Of a stretch of DNA of 64,000 nt, positions 53,933 through 64,000 are shown piece by piece. Location of the stretch: positions 1,302,001-1,366,000 of the forward strand of contig NOKP01000003.1 in the NCBI GenBank assembly GCA_002682825.1. The letters are read 5' to 3'. The notes below the pieces were generated by a model. The model was not told the origin of the DNA, did no database searches, and saw only the letters and a program-made list of their open reading frames with translations. The position numbers and the translations under genes are program-made. This DNA comes from Neonectria sp. B-13 (Eukaryota > Ascomycota > Sordariomycetes > Hypocreales > Nectriaceae). Numbering within the stretch: the first letter of the stretch is position 1; each line of letters begins with the position of its first letter.

Positions 53933-54734
53933 TACACTGTGATTTTCCGACTGTGGTGGAAGTGTATGCCATGAGTTCTCTGCGACATCCACACGTACGA
54001 ACGGATGTAGACTGTATAACAGTGTGCTCCCTCCACTTTCCTTTCAGCAACTTGCTCCACCTATCCTTTCACGGGCTTCTCCACTACACAGTTCAGTAGA
54101 CAAGACTCGTTCCATCCAAAGGGTCGTAGCTATGACCTCAAGAAACATAAATGGCTAGATGGATCTTACTTACTGCGTACACTGCCTAAATATACCCCAC
54201 GCCACTATATCCCCCAGCGAGTCTTTCCGGGTCGCTGGTTGAGGAAAATCGTGTTTTATGTCGGCTAGTATTTTATCATCTAGCGCCAATGGCGAACCTT
54301 AGTACTTGGGATGCCAAAATCCTGTGCAGTGTCATTCAGGGCATAATTTGTATCCTTTGGAACAAAAGCCATTGTGAAAATAAGCAGTGGTTGCTGGCAG
54401 CAACAAGAAAACAAAACCATGAATATCACAAAAACCCTCCATTAGCCAACTTGCACTATCCTACATTTGAGCTGGGCAATAGCACGCGGTGGGGGAAGTT
54501 ATCCTCCCTTGGATTGAGCCTATGTGGGCAGCTCTCGCAAGATGGGCCTCAATGTCCAACATTTCTTGGTGTTGATCGCATGTGGGGAGAGGTGGGGGAG
54601 ATTGGGTCGTTCATTTAATGCGGGCACATCCGTCAGAGCCGTCACTAGTCTAATTACTTTCATTGTCCTTTGAACTTAGCGGACTTTGTAAACACAACAC
54701 ATTTTCTTACAGTGACCTTGATTCCAGAAGAAAA
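53933..54734. promoter_or_regulatory. Divergent promoter with four motif copies
   Basis: CCCCAC at 54195-54200 (263 bp from the SDR start). GTGGGG at 54489-54494, 54582-54587 and 54592-54597 (138-246 bp from dehydrogenase 2). No gene in the gap. Confidence 0.58.
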
Positions 54735-55890
54735 ATGGAATGCGAAATTGCGTTCATAGGTATGTAAACTTGTGCTCACTGTCGGTCAAAAGGTCGCCGG
54801 TTCAATCGGCCAAGTTGTGTGGACTAACATCACATCAGGTCTCGGCGCTATTGGATATCCCATGGCAGCCAACATCCGGAGGAAAGCACCTTTAACTTCA
54901 GTTCTTCATGTCTTTGACGTCTACAGACCAGCTTGCGAGAGATTCACACTTGAGTTCTCTAGCTTTGGACCCATTGAGATTGCAGACTCACCTCGCCAAG
55001 CCGCTGCAGCCGCGGACGTGGTGATTTCGATGGTCCCTGGGTCCAATGAGGTCAAGCATGTGTACCTCGACAGTACCGACGGCATAATTGCTGCGCCCAA
55101 GGCTACAAATAGAATTTTGATTGATAGTAGCACGATTGATATACAGACAGCACGCTATGTCGCCGAGCGGGTTGAAGACGCTGGTCGCGGCGTTTACGTT
55201 GATGCCCCCGTTTCTGTAAGTAACTCGGCCGATAATATAACATCGAATTCAATCAGCTCACCCAATTAACCGTAGGGAGGCGTTCCGGCAGCAGAAAATG
55301 GCACCCTCTCTTTCATGATCGGGCACACTGCTCCCGATAAAGGGGACACGTCAGTTGAAAGACTTGGTCAGACTCTTGCAATGATGGGTGATCCGGCCAA
55401 GTTATTTTGGTGCGGGAGTATAGGAACCGGACTTGCTGCAAAGATCAGCAACAACTACATCTCATGCTCGGTCTTGTTGCTGGTGGCAGAAGCCATGGCT
55501 ATCGGGACAAGATCCGGAGTAGACCCTGCACTCCTTCATCAAATAATCCACAACTCAACAGGTCAAACATTCATGGGAGATAATGTCTGTCCCGTTCCGG
55601 GAGTAGTCCTGCACGCACCGAGCAGTAATAATTGGAGGCTTGGATTCAAGACGCAAATGTTTATCAAGGACATCACGCTCGGCATTGAAGCTGCGCGCTC
55701 GGCACATATCCATCCAACCATGGCGGAAGCTGCTCTCGGGGTTTTCGAGAAGGCGTCTACTGACCCACGATGCGTTGTAAGGAAAAATCATTACTCCTTC
55801 CAGTCTTTGCTCTTACTTACACAATCTACTCGCTATTTGTAGGATAGGGATGGATCATCCGTTTATTTGCATATTACGGACACGCGATAA
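54735..55890 (+). CDS. 3-hydroxyisobutyrate-dehydrogenase-like enzyme 2
   Basis: Four exons: 54735-54759, 54839-55215, 55276-55776, 55843-55890 (316 aa). Exon 1 encodes only nine codons, and the Rossmann Gly-Leu-Gly-Ala-Ile-Gly is completed across the first intron. Substrate motif Asp-Ala-Pro-Val-Ser-Gly-Gly spans the second intron, and the catalytic Lys lies in Ala-Lys-Ile-Ser-Asn-Asn. The last small exon supplies the family ending Asp-Arg-Asp-Gly-Ser-Ser-Val-Tyr. Paralogue of the enzyme at 48581, but with different intron number and clear sequence divergence, so not a recent tandem copy. Confidence 0.87.
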
Positions 55891-56506
55891 CCATAACACA
55901 CTATAGGTCGAGGATAATGTGGACGCTGAGGCTTGGGCTTATTGGCGTACATGATTTGAGGGTGGCGATCATGTTGGTCTATAGATATCATATCATGGAT
56001 TATTCAACACTACAAGCATCTCGGAGAGTGAGAAAAGGTCGCTTAAGCCAATGTTCTCCCGAGACACGTTAGATATCCAGCGCCAAACAGGGTTAGGGTA
56101 CAAGGCATAGTATTCGTATTGCAAGGGTGTATGTGGAAAAGAAAGGGCAAGATATACAGACATCCATGAGGACTACCATCATCGAGATCCCTCCTTGATC
56201 CTATTCAGTCACCGTTCAGGCCGATATACTTCAACGTTGACCCCAAAAAGTTCAAGGTCCTTATGCAACTGTTGACACAAACGATGACCTGCCACAGGAA
56301 TTGATTCTCCAATTCCCAGTCTGAGAGAATTGGACTGTACTCACTCCGATGAATGCATTTTCCACTGATTGTTGCTCCGCCCTTGGGTAGCAAGACGCCC
56401 TTGTGTGGAGCAGTGGTAGTCCATAGTGTTCTGAAGTTACAGAGGCTTGTTACCAACCTGTTTATGGCATGCGATTGTACTATAGAAGACTCCGAATGCT
56501 GCACTC
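55891..56506. other. Convergent 3' spacer
   Basis: About 615 bp. A minus-strand frame at 56205-56504 has no family resemblance and abuts the end of the next gene; treated as non-coding. Confidence 0.55.
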
Positions 56507-58331
56507 TCAGTTCAAAAGGCTAATCTTTCCTGCAGCTAGAGCAAAAAACACATTGTCCAAGATGTCCGCACCGGTTCTGCTGAGAAATTCTACTTGAGCG
56601 ATCCTTCGGCGTGATCTTATGCCACCGTCGTCAAGCTCCTGCAAAACACCGTGCGGCCCAAACGCGACATACGAGTCCTGTGACCAGGGCTCCTCTTCGC
56701 GGACAAACTCGATCCATTTCTTGCGCATATTCGCCCCCGTCTCCTGCGCCTTGGGTGCGAATGAGAGATCAAACCCCCCAAAGAGGAGAACCAAGTCAAC
56801 AGCGTGATGAGCCCCGCTCGATGGCTGCCAGGGATTAACTTCGTCTATGACACATCGAAAGGCAGGCTTCTGTGCCGCATGCCACTGTTCGGCCAGTTTC
56901 TTTGCAGGAAGAACAAATTTGTAGTCGTTGATGAGGTCAAGTGCCCCTAATTTGCTCGAGGATGGTCTGTCTAAGTCGATGTTGTATAATCGTTTCAGTT
57001 CGGCGCTGCTCTCCCCAGCCAAGTCAAAAGCACCGACAATGGCCTCGGTATTTGTAGACAAAATGCCTTCTCGCCATAGAATAGCCTGTCGTATGTTAGC
57101 GTTGTTGATCGATTATGAGCGCTACCACACCCGTACCTCGTTTTGGACGTCACTTATAAGTAGGTTCTGTGCAAGCCCAGTAGTGCTCTGCCAGTTCTCG
57201 AATTGAGCATCTTCTTGAAGGAACCAGGATTGAATATTGGATTTCTTTAGAGCTTCTATGATGGTGGCAACAGGGGCAGTGCGCAATTCGAAGTCACCGA
57301 GGCCACGAAGCTGTGTTTGGACAGACTGACGCAAAGCTGAAGCCTTCTCCTGCGGTTGGGGAGGGGAAAGGTGTAAGGAGCCTGAGGAAAGTATGTAATG
57401 CCGTGCGGGTGCTCTGGTTACCAGGTGTGCGTGGCAATACACTGCCCCTGCACTTTGGCCAGCCAGCGTGACTCGTTCCTTTATCGACCATTAGTTACAA
57501 TATCAAGAATAAAAGAAAAGTCGAGTTTACCGGATCACCGCCAAAGCCTGATATATGGCTCTGTACCCACTGCAACGCCAATTCCTGGTCTCGCAGCGCC
57601 AGATTCTTCGAACCCACCTCATCGCCAAAAGCGAAGATGTTCAATCGGTATTGAATGGAGACGACAATGATAGGTTTACTCAAGTTCGATGAGTCACGAA
57701 CAATTGTTGTAGGGTCTATCAGTTCGTCAGTAAGTTCGATATCATAGGAAACCCTTGTTCGAGCCGGGGGATGCCAAAGTAGATATTCGGCAAATCCGGT
57801 CTTACCGCAAACTCCCGACGCAGCGCTCCCAAATGTGATAGCTTGGGATCCTCCTAAACCCCATGTGTTAGAAATTTCTGGAAATGGGCGACATGGTAAC
57901 ACGGAAACGCCTGAACTCACCATGTATCCAGACCAAGACGGGCAGTTTCTCTGAACCTTTGGCGAGGCAGTTCTGGGGTATGACAACGTCTAAATTGAGA
58001 CATCCAAACTCATCCTCAGGTTCCGTTGGGAGAGCGTGCTCGCGGGGTATACGGAGTAGATGACCGACATCGATGGGAACTTGCGGACAGCGAGGACTGA
58101 GGTATCAAGATACGAGTCAGTGCAGTTCACAGAAAAAATGCCGAACCAAATGTGGGAAAGTAACCCATAGTGAGTGCAGTCCAACTCTGCTGGCAAGGCG
58201 GTAATGGCGACAGGCTGATGGAACCGTTCCGAGACTTTGCCATACGGGATGCCTCGGAACTGAACCGTGGAGTTCAGCTCAACTCCCGAAAGCGTAGACT
58301 GTAAGGAGCTGTGTTTGAATGACAAAACCAT
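56507..58331 (-). CDS. Type-B carboxylesterase 2
   Basis: Five exons: 58331-58165, 58096-57921, 57853-57531, 57478-57137, 57085-56507 (528 aa). Start at the ATG at 58331. Oxyanion-hole Trp-Ile-His-Gly-Gly is split by the second intron. Nucleophile Ser231 is in GQSAG at the start of exon 4, and the likely catalytic His429/430 is in Ser-Gly-Ala-His-His. No signal peptide. Same superfamily as carboxylesterase 1 at 40815 but with different intron positions and nucleophile context, so they probably cleave different esters. The first intron's GTTAC donor is weak, but it joins two conserved blocks and has a good CTGAC branch site. Confidence 0.84.
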
Positions 58332-58792
58332 GTCTGCGGTGAACCAAGACTTCAGTATAGTGCGTGACAATGCAGTCTCAGAATATCTGCGAGAATTGCT
58401 ACCAGACTACAAGTTAGTGGCTCAAGCCGACCTTTCAGCCGAGGAAGCTAGCTCACATTCATTTTGCCATCTCCCACCGATGTCCCACATAGACGATCAA
58501 GTCACTATTTTTACCCCACGTTACCCCACATTGTAGGATCCCCACATGCATCGGCGTCCTAGAACTGTGTAGACTACGTATCGTCTGTAGAACAGGGCAG
58601 CCAGTGTAGGTAGCTGGCTCCTTACCACACGCAGGTGGTCGTCAGTTAGTCCGGCTAGGGCTGGGTTTATTATATCCTGACACATGCCATCTTACACTGA
58701 TCCAGAAAAGGTCCGAGAACTAAGCAGTAAATGCAAGCTTCTAGGTCAAATAGAAAATCAAGAACCAAGCGCAGACACTTCAGTAGATCAAG
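58332..58792. promoter_or_regulatory. Divergent promoter with three CCCCAC elements in 32 bp
   Basis: CCCCAC at 58514-58519, 58524-58529 and 58540-58545; the first two are TACCCCAC direct repeats 10 bp apart. They serve carboxylesterase 2 (minus, 183 bp) and the alpha/beta hydrolase (plus, about 250 bp). Confidence 0.6.
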
Positions 58793-59677
58793 ATGGCTGC
58801 AAGCCCGTTGCCTGCTGCGTCTGCCGATCGCAAGATTCTGCTTCATCCAAATGGCCAAACGACAGCCTACATCCAGGACAACTACACCGACCCATGGAGA
58901 CCAGCTGAGACTATTCTGATCCAGCATGGGTTCGCCCGCACATCCGATCACTTCTACCACTGGGTCCCGGCTCTGGCTCGGCGATACAACGTCATAAGAC
59001 GCGACCTCCGGGGCCACGGATACTCAAGCTATCCCGGACCGGCACAGGATTACGACTTCTCCACAACCACCATCCTCGAAGAGATCAAGGATACCCTGGA
59101 TCAGTTAGGCCTACATCGAGTCCATTTCTTTGGCGAGTCCACCAGCGGCATGTTGGCCGAAGCCTTTGCGGCCACGTACCCAGACCGAGTCAGCTCCGTT
59201 ATTGTGTGCTCATCACCTACACACCTACCGCTCGCCGCTCAGCAATTCCTCGCCTTCGGTGCACAATCGTGGCCGGAAGCTTGCCGAAAAGGTAGTCGCA
59301 GATGGGCTGAGCAATTGGCTGCTTCTCCCGGGACGATAGCTAGCACCGATCCCCGGTATATCAAGTGGTGGATCGACCAAGTCGCCGTAAGTGACGGCGA
59401 GGGACTTGCAGAGTACGCAAAGTTCCTAGGACAGCTTGACTCTCGGCCGTATCTATCTAAGATCCGGGCACCAATGCTCATTCTTACACCGTCAAATAGC
59501 GCTATTGTAAGCGTTCAGTCAATGGAGGACTTGCTCACTGAGGTGAAGACGGCTACGTTGCAGCTCATCCAGTCACAGGGCCATGAGATATACTTGGAAA
59601 AGGAATGTCAATATGCTGTATTGCAATTCTTAGAAGAGCTGGAGGCGGAGGACGATGCTGGATCGGGGAGATTATAA
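58793..59677 (+). CDS. Alpha/beta hydrolase (enol-lactonase-like)
   Basis: Single exon, 294 aa. Alpha/beta-hydrolase fold with His-Gly-Phe oxyanion strand at residue 45 and the acidic-loop signature Asp-Leu-Arg-Gly-His-Gly near 71. Nucleophile Ser116 is in Gly-Glu-Ser-Thr-Ser-Gly, where the usual fifth Gly of GxSxG is Ser. A C-terminal Gln-Gly-His-Glu carries the catalytic His. The overall layout is that of 3-oxoadipate enol-lactonases and related C-C or ester hydrolases. Converges with maleylacetate reductase, only 51 bp from its stop. Confidence 0.87.
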   Translation: MAASPLPAASADRKILLHPNGQTTAYIQDNYTDPWRPAETILIQHGFARTSDHFYHWVPALARRYNVIRRDLRGHGYSSYPGPAQDYDFSTTTILEEIKDTLDQLGLHRVHFFGESTSGMLAEAFAATYPDRVSSVIVCSSPTHLPLAAQQFLAFGAQSWPEACRKGSRRWAEQLAASPGTIASTDPRYIKWWIDQVAVSDGEGLAEYAKFLGQLDSRPYLSKIRAPMLILTPSNSAIVSVQSMEDLLTEVKTATLQLIQSQGHEIYLEKECQYAVLQFLEELEAEDDAGSGRL

Positions 59678-59728
59678 ATTGCTTTCATCATGTAAATCTC
59701 AACATACTCTGCCTACACAATAGAGCCC

Positions 59729-60853
59729 TTATATATCTGCCACTGCTTGCTCCCCCGCCCACGCTCGCCGGATCAACTCTCGAATTGCTTTGCCGTCAAG
59801 TTCCCGGGGGTTTTTATACGGGTTCGAAACAGCAATCTCAGCAGCTTCGTCGATTCCACTTTCAGGCATGCCAAGGCTCTTGAGGCTAAGGTTAATCCCC
59901 AACCGCTGATAGAGCATGTTGATGCCCTGTATCGCGTCCCCATCAGCACCCGGCAGAACAGCAGCAAGCCTCTCCATAGCTCTCGGGACCGCAATGGCGT
60001 TGTAGGCTAAGGCATGAGGGAGCACAATGACGTGGGTTTTCGCGTGTGGCAAATTGAAAGTGCCGCCGAGTGTGTGGCATAACTTGTGATGCAGTGCCAT
60101 ATCAACGGCCCCTAGGCACATGCCGCATAGCCAGGCACCATAAAGTGCCTTGTACCGTGCTTCAGAATTGCTCGTTTCTGCTTGCAGGATCGGGAGCGCT
60201 TCGCAAAGAGAGCGTATGCCCTCGCACGCCATCAACTCGATGATGGGGTTTGTGTTTCCAGAGTACAGTGCCTCGGCTAGTCTTTTCAGCACACTCCCTA
60301 TAGTTCAGATGGGACGAAAACACTGACCTGCGTGTGCGATGGCATTGATACCACTATACACCGTGAGTCCTATGGGGAGTGTCTTGGAAAGATCGACATC
60401 ATATAACACAGAAGTGGGCAAGATCCGGAAATCCCTTCTTGTCACCTTGCGCCGTCCTTCTGTCTCGCCTAGAATCGGCGTCATTTCGCTCCCGGCGTAC
60501 GTGGTCGGAATGCAAAGATGGGGTAGGCTAGTTCGGATGCTTATGGCCTTGCCTAAGCCTACGGTGCTTCCCCCGCCGACAGAGACGATGCCGTCGATGT
60601 TGTGGCTGTTGGCAATCGCGACTGCTTTTTCGGTGACGTGCGTCGGCGTATGCATGGCTGCCTCACTGAAGATAGCTACACAGGTGCTTCCAATCATGCC
60701 CTTTACCATCTCGGCCATAGATGCCTGTCCCGGAGTGGACAGGACCAAGACAGCTTTTGTCTTCATCTTCTGTAGCTCCGATGGCAGTTGTTGGAGAGTG
60801 CCAGTGCCAAACACGACCCGATGGGCTGTGCCAACATATTCAAAAGTGTTCAT
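59729..60853 (-). CDS. Maleylacetate reductase (iron-containing ADH family)
   Basis: Two exons: 60853-60328 and 60276-59729 (357 aa). The N-terminal dinucleotide fold has Ser-Val-Gly-Gly-Gly-Ser-Thr-Val-Gly-Leu-Gly-Lys-Ala. A Gly-Ser-Glu-Met-Thr-Pro segment follows, and the C-terminal helical domain contains Ala-Leu-His-His-Lys-Leu-Cys-His-Thr-Leu-Gly-Gly. These are the fingerprints of maleylacetate reductases, which reduce maleylacetate to 3-oxoadipate with NAD(P)H in hydroxyquinol, resorcinol and related aromatic pathways. The 51-bp intron uses a GTCAGT donor and the second TAG acceptor, restoring His-Ala-Ala-Glu-Ala-Leu-Tyr. Firmest single pointer to aromatic catabolism in the cluster. Confidence 0.9.
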
Positions 60854-61067
60854 TCTTCTTCTTGATTCGTCTTTGTTTGTACAAAATCTTATTCCTATGA
60901 ATGGGAACTGCCAGGTGTGCTTCGGGTCCCGTACATATATGCTGATTTTGTTGGAACAGAACTATCCAAACTGCCCAAGTGTTTGACGTGACATTCAAAT
61001 GTACCCCACCAGAGTGGGGGAACCGACTGATAACAGGCGGCCATTGATGAACTAAGACTTAGGTACA
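60854..61067 (-). promoter_or_regulatory. Maleylacetate-reductase promoter with inverted motif pair
   Basis: CCCCAC at 61004-61009 and GTGGGG at 61014-61019, four bases apart, about 150-165 bp upstream of the reductase start. The tightest inverted pair in the window. Confidence 0.6.
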
Positions 61068-63982
61068 TCATTGACGCCGGTTGGCTTCATTTACTCTCTC
61101 GTAGGCCGTCGCTAGTCGCTCGAGGATGGCACCCATGCGAGGTGTAATGCCCCACACCCACACCTATGCAGTCAGTGAATACATATTCTCCCGGTATTAA
61201 TGGTAGGTGCTCTGAGCTCACATCTTGGAGGAACATGCTCCATGTCCGAGCCAATCCCGCGGCTAAAGACTTGCTCTCGCTAAAGTCGTAGTCGGCCTCC
61301 TCAAGAACGCCGTTCATCGACACAAGGAACTCGCTCTCGGCGGGACTGGGCTCGATGTCGTTCAAGCGATCAATCTCAACGGAGTGCACCCATTTGGTGA
61401 CAATCAGCGCTGCAGTCATCACCACATTAGCAAACAAAACCTCCTGGTAAGTTGATGATTTTGGGCACAAACCACAGTCCCAGCCCGCTATTGCATGCTC
61501 AACGCTCCAGCGGAACGCAGCTGTCTTGCGTATCAGCATATGGCCCATCTTGACTGGAGTGCAGAATCCTTCAAATGACTTGGTCACTGCGCTCAGTAAA
61601 GACGGACTGCGCTCCAATCGCTTGGTTGCAAACATAGAAACGGCAGCCTCGACGGCACCGGGATCGGCATCAATCAAGCTGAGTCTGTTGAAACCAAGCG
61701 CACCGTTGAAGAGCCTGATGTAAGCGATGCGTAGAATCGCCTGGCAGTTGAAAACCAGCGGGGTTTCCATGGGATCATCCCAGTCATGGCTTTGCTCGTT
61801 TGGTCTATTGTTCAAGAGTTTCTCACACCTCGCCAACGATCGTAAGGCCGTATCGAGAAGCGATGTACCCAGCATGTCCCGGCCGGGCATCGCGGTAAAC
61901 GAGTGTCGCGCAAAGGCTTGAGCAACCTGCAGAAGCTGCCGCATGTGCACGACAACGGCATGCATGACAAGGAGCGCCGAGAAAGGAGAAAGCACGTAAG
62001 GTCTGGTTGCTGAGGCTGAGTCATGGGCATCCTCTGACATGACGTCTGCCACAGCATCGCTCAAGGTTCGTGAGTCTTGCTTGGCGTGGTTACTGCGCAG
62101 CTCTCGCCACTCGTTGGCCGATGCGGAATTCCAGATGCTTTCGTCAGACAGGGTCTCGATGTCTAAATCTCGAGTCGCGTTGAAGCCGGGGTTGACGTCG
62201 TAGATAACCATCCCTAATGTGCTCATGATGTAGATTCCTCCAAGAAGTCTCTTCCAAGATTCTCGTTGTATCCAGCTTGTCCAAGTCATGTTCTCCAAGT
62301 CAGTGTCTTTATCCAAAAGCGACAGCCGAGTTCGCTCGTAAATCTAAAAGAAGTGTTAAGTGGACACCCATCCGAATGACTTAGGGAGTTATGTTCATCT
62401 TACCAAAGTAAAAAAACCAATCTCGCTCACGGTCGATGAAGCCAAGACAGCGTCACCGCCTAGCATTGCGTAGAAGGTCAAGAGCAACTTTGTCTGAACC
62501 AGCCAAAGCGGGAAATCCTCTACAGGTGGTGCACCGCGTTTGTACGAGACAGTCATCTGTGGGAGAAGCAAGCATCAGTCATATAACGAAGTTTCTGCTA
62601 GCCCTAGCCACACTTACCGGTCCAATCGCTTGTGCAGCTGTATCGAACAACCGTTCTGCTCGACGACGATCAAGTCTATATAAAGCCCCAATGCCGCACA
62701 TGGCTAGAAACAGCGGACTTGGCGTAGTTTTAAGGCAAAGCGTATGCAGGTGAATAATGGGCAGGTGACCGTGAAAGCACTCCACGTAGCTGGCCAAGAA
62801 TCCTTGACATATCTTAGGTGATGGTATAGCATGGGCGGCACCGGGCGACATTAGGCGCTCGGTAAGATCCTTCTGAACCGAAGCGTGTGTTGCATCGTCG
62901 ACGACGAACGTTGGGGTCAACGGGCGCTTCTCCTTTCGTATCTGAGGCAGATTATTCTGTGGCTCGACTGTCGACGTAAAGTGACTTTCTATGGCGTCAA
63001 GCTGAGCAAACCCATTGACCAGGTCAGGATGTGACGGCACATTACTGGGCCCGAGATTCGCAGACTGTGGCCAGTCTTGCATGTCCAGGAGAGCGATGTC
63101 AGGGGTGAATTGGAACATTCCGTCGGGTAAGGGAGAGAAGCTGAGCGAAATCATGTCGGGTTGATCAATCGACTGTTGGGAATTCCCGTTCTGCTGGTGT
63201 TGGTGGTGGCCTTCATTGAAGTGCATGGTGAAATTTGGGTCGGGATTGTACACTTCAAACCCGTCCCCCAATAGCTCGGTAGGCAGGGATTCCAGGGATG
63301 TCGTCTGGCAGGGATCCGCGATGCTCGCAGAAGGGAGAGACGGGGGAGTTGGGATAGACTCCTCCTGCGGCAGGGATTGTACGTTCTCTTCCATTATTAT
63401 GTCTGCATCCATATTCCCATTCGCTACGACGATTTCGCTACCGGATGCAAGTGTTGAAACGTAGGAATCACGCCTTTGGTCTGGATGCCCCCGAGGCATC
63501 TGGTTCTCGTTCTCGTTGGCTGGCGATGGTGGCGCGTGCCGAGAAAGACGAATGTTGACGCCAGGTCGTTGATGGATTTCGTATTCGTCTCGTTCACTTG
63601 GCGAGGCTTCTGTTAATTCTTCCGGCCCCTCGGCTGGATTTTGAACTGCTCGCTTGGCAACATCTGCGTGCAGTGTCCGTTCGTGTCTCGTAACGAGATC
63701 CCTGGCAAGGAGGCACCCGATGTTAGCAATGACCGAAACCACCGCGACAGGACCCAAAACGACGGCTTTGATTTACTTTCTTGAGTACGTCTTGCGACAG
63801 TAACGACAGGAAAACGGCTTTTCGCGGGTATGGCTGCGCTCGTGGCGGATGCAGTGCTCACTCCGCTTGAAGATCTTTGCGCAGTATTCGCATTTGTACT
63901 GTCGCGGGGGGCGACGCGCTCGTTTGCCGGAATCCCCAGAGACGGCCGACACCCGCGCTGGTTCAGCCGAGGTAGTCAACAT
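61068..63982 (-). CDS. C2H2 zinc-finger / Fungal_trans transcription factor
   Basis: Five exons: 63982-63777, 63701-62618, 62556-62404, 62343-61222, 61163-61068 (886 aa from the ATG at 63982; the frame is open to the window edge, so an earlier start is possible). Two C2H2 fingers occupy residues 31-51 and 59-80, the second split by intron 1. Helix positions -1/3/6 are Arg40/His43/Arg46 and Arg68/Leu71/Arg74. About 240 residues of acidic, Pro/Gln-rich linker follow. The Fungal_trans middle homology domain runs from about residue 330 to 880. The last intron gives a new C-terminus (Gly-Ile-Thr-Pro-Arg-Met-Gly) instead of a read-through tail. Candidate pathway activator or repressor. Confidence 0.88.
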
Positions 63983-64000
63983 CAATCCTGGCCGGAAATA

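Noticed and set aside
54785..54812. tRNA-like B-box (GGTTCAATC)
   Set aside because: Lies inside an intron of dehydrogenase 2, without an A-box or cloverleaf.
57059..57064. Apparent homopolymer frameshift in carboxylesterase 2
   Set aside because: Recounting showed four A residues, not five; the frame is intact from the acceptor at 57086.
35956..61019. Explaining the motif only as CreA sites
   Set aside because: CreA (SYGGRG) fits the core, but the extended TACCCCAC form, inverted pairs and confinement to this cluster favour a cluster-specific factor; kept as the main alternative.

Overview
The window is nuclear DNA of a filamentous ascomycete (Pezizomycotina, most likely Sordariomycetes). 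The evidence is short introns (about 48-91 bp) with GT..CTAAC/CTGAC..AG signals, intron positions that restore whole protein families, and fungus-only families: Zn2Cys6 and C2H2/Fungal_trans regulators, Clr5-ankyrin, kinase-vWA, CorA-like and NACHT proteins. All exon structures were built by hand from splice signals and reading frame. Their lengths are internally consistent, but no transcript data were available.

Left part, 0-32 kb (conserved edge, then accessory DNA). A truncated FHA-domain gene starts at 645 and runs off the left end. At 2.5-5.2 kb lie four single-exon genes for 71-78 aa cysteine-patterned proteins that look like a tandem family. Then come a protein kinase-vWA fusion (7.3-10.5 kb), a CorA-like membrane protein (11.8-13.8 kb), an F-box remnant (about 16.7-17.0 kb), a small secreted acidic protein (18.4-19.3 kb), a large fungal multi-pass membrane protein (21.1-23.4 kb), a degenerate repeat array (23.7-24.0 kb), a decayed NACHT gene (24.9-26.6 kb) and an intact Clr5-ankyrin gene (27.6-31.3 kb). 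Gene-poor stretches of 1-3 kb separate these. The mix resembles a fungal NLR/self-recognition accessory region.

Right part, 32-64 kb (dense catabolic cluster). In order: Zn2Cys6 regulator, secreted agmatinase-like ureohydrolase, MATE transporter, amino-acid/choline-type permease, carboxylesterase, MFS transporter, homogentisate-dioxygenase-like protein, metallo-beta-lactamase-fold hydrolase, 3-hydroxyisobutyrate-dehydrogenase-like protein, cytochrome P450, carboxymuconolactone-decarboxylase-family protein, SDR, a second 3-hydroxyisobutyrate-dehydrogenase-like protein, second carboxylesterase, alpha/beta hydrolase, maleylacetate reductase, and a C2H2/Fungal_trans regulator. This looks like uptake, ester opening, oxidation, ring cleavage and funnelling to 3-oxoadipate. 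The substrate is unknown.

The strongest signal is regulatory. CCCCAC/GTGGGG elements, often TACCCCAC and often in inverted pairs, occur in essentially every intergenic promoter from 35.9 to 61.0 kb (24 counted by eye) and are rare in the intergenic DNA of the left half. The two zinc fingers of the C2H2 protein at the right end read, by the standard recognition code, as GTG-GGG. That makes it the candidate pathway regulator, although the same sequence also fits the CreA/Mig1 consensus.
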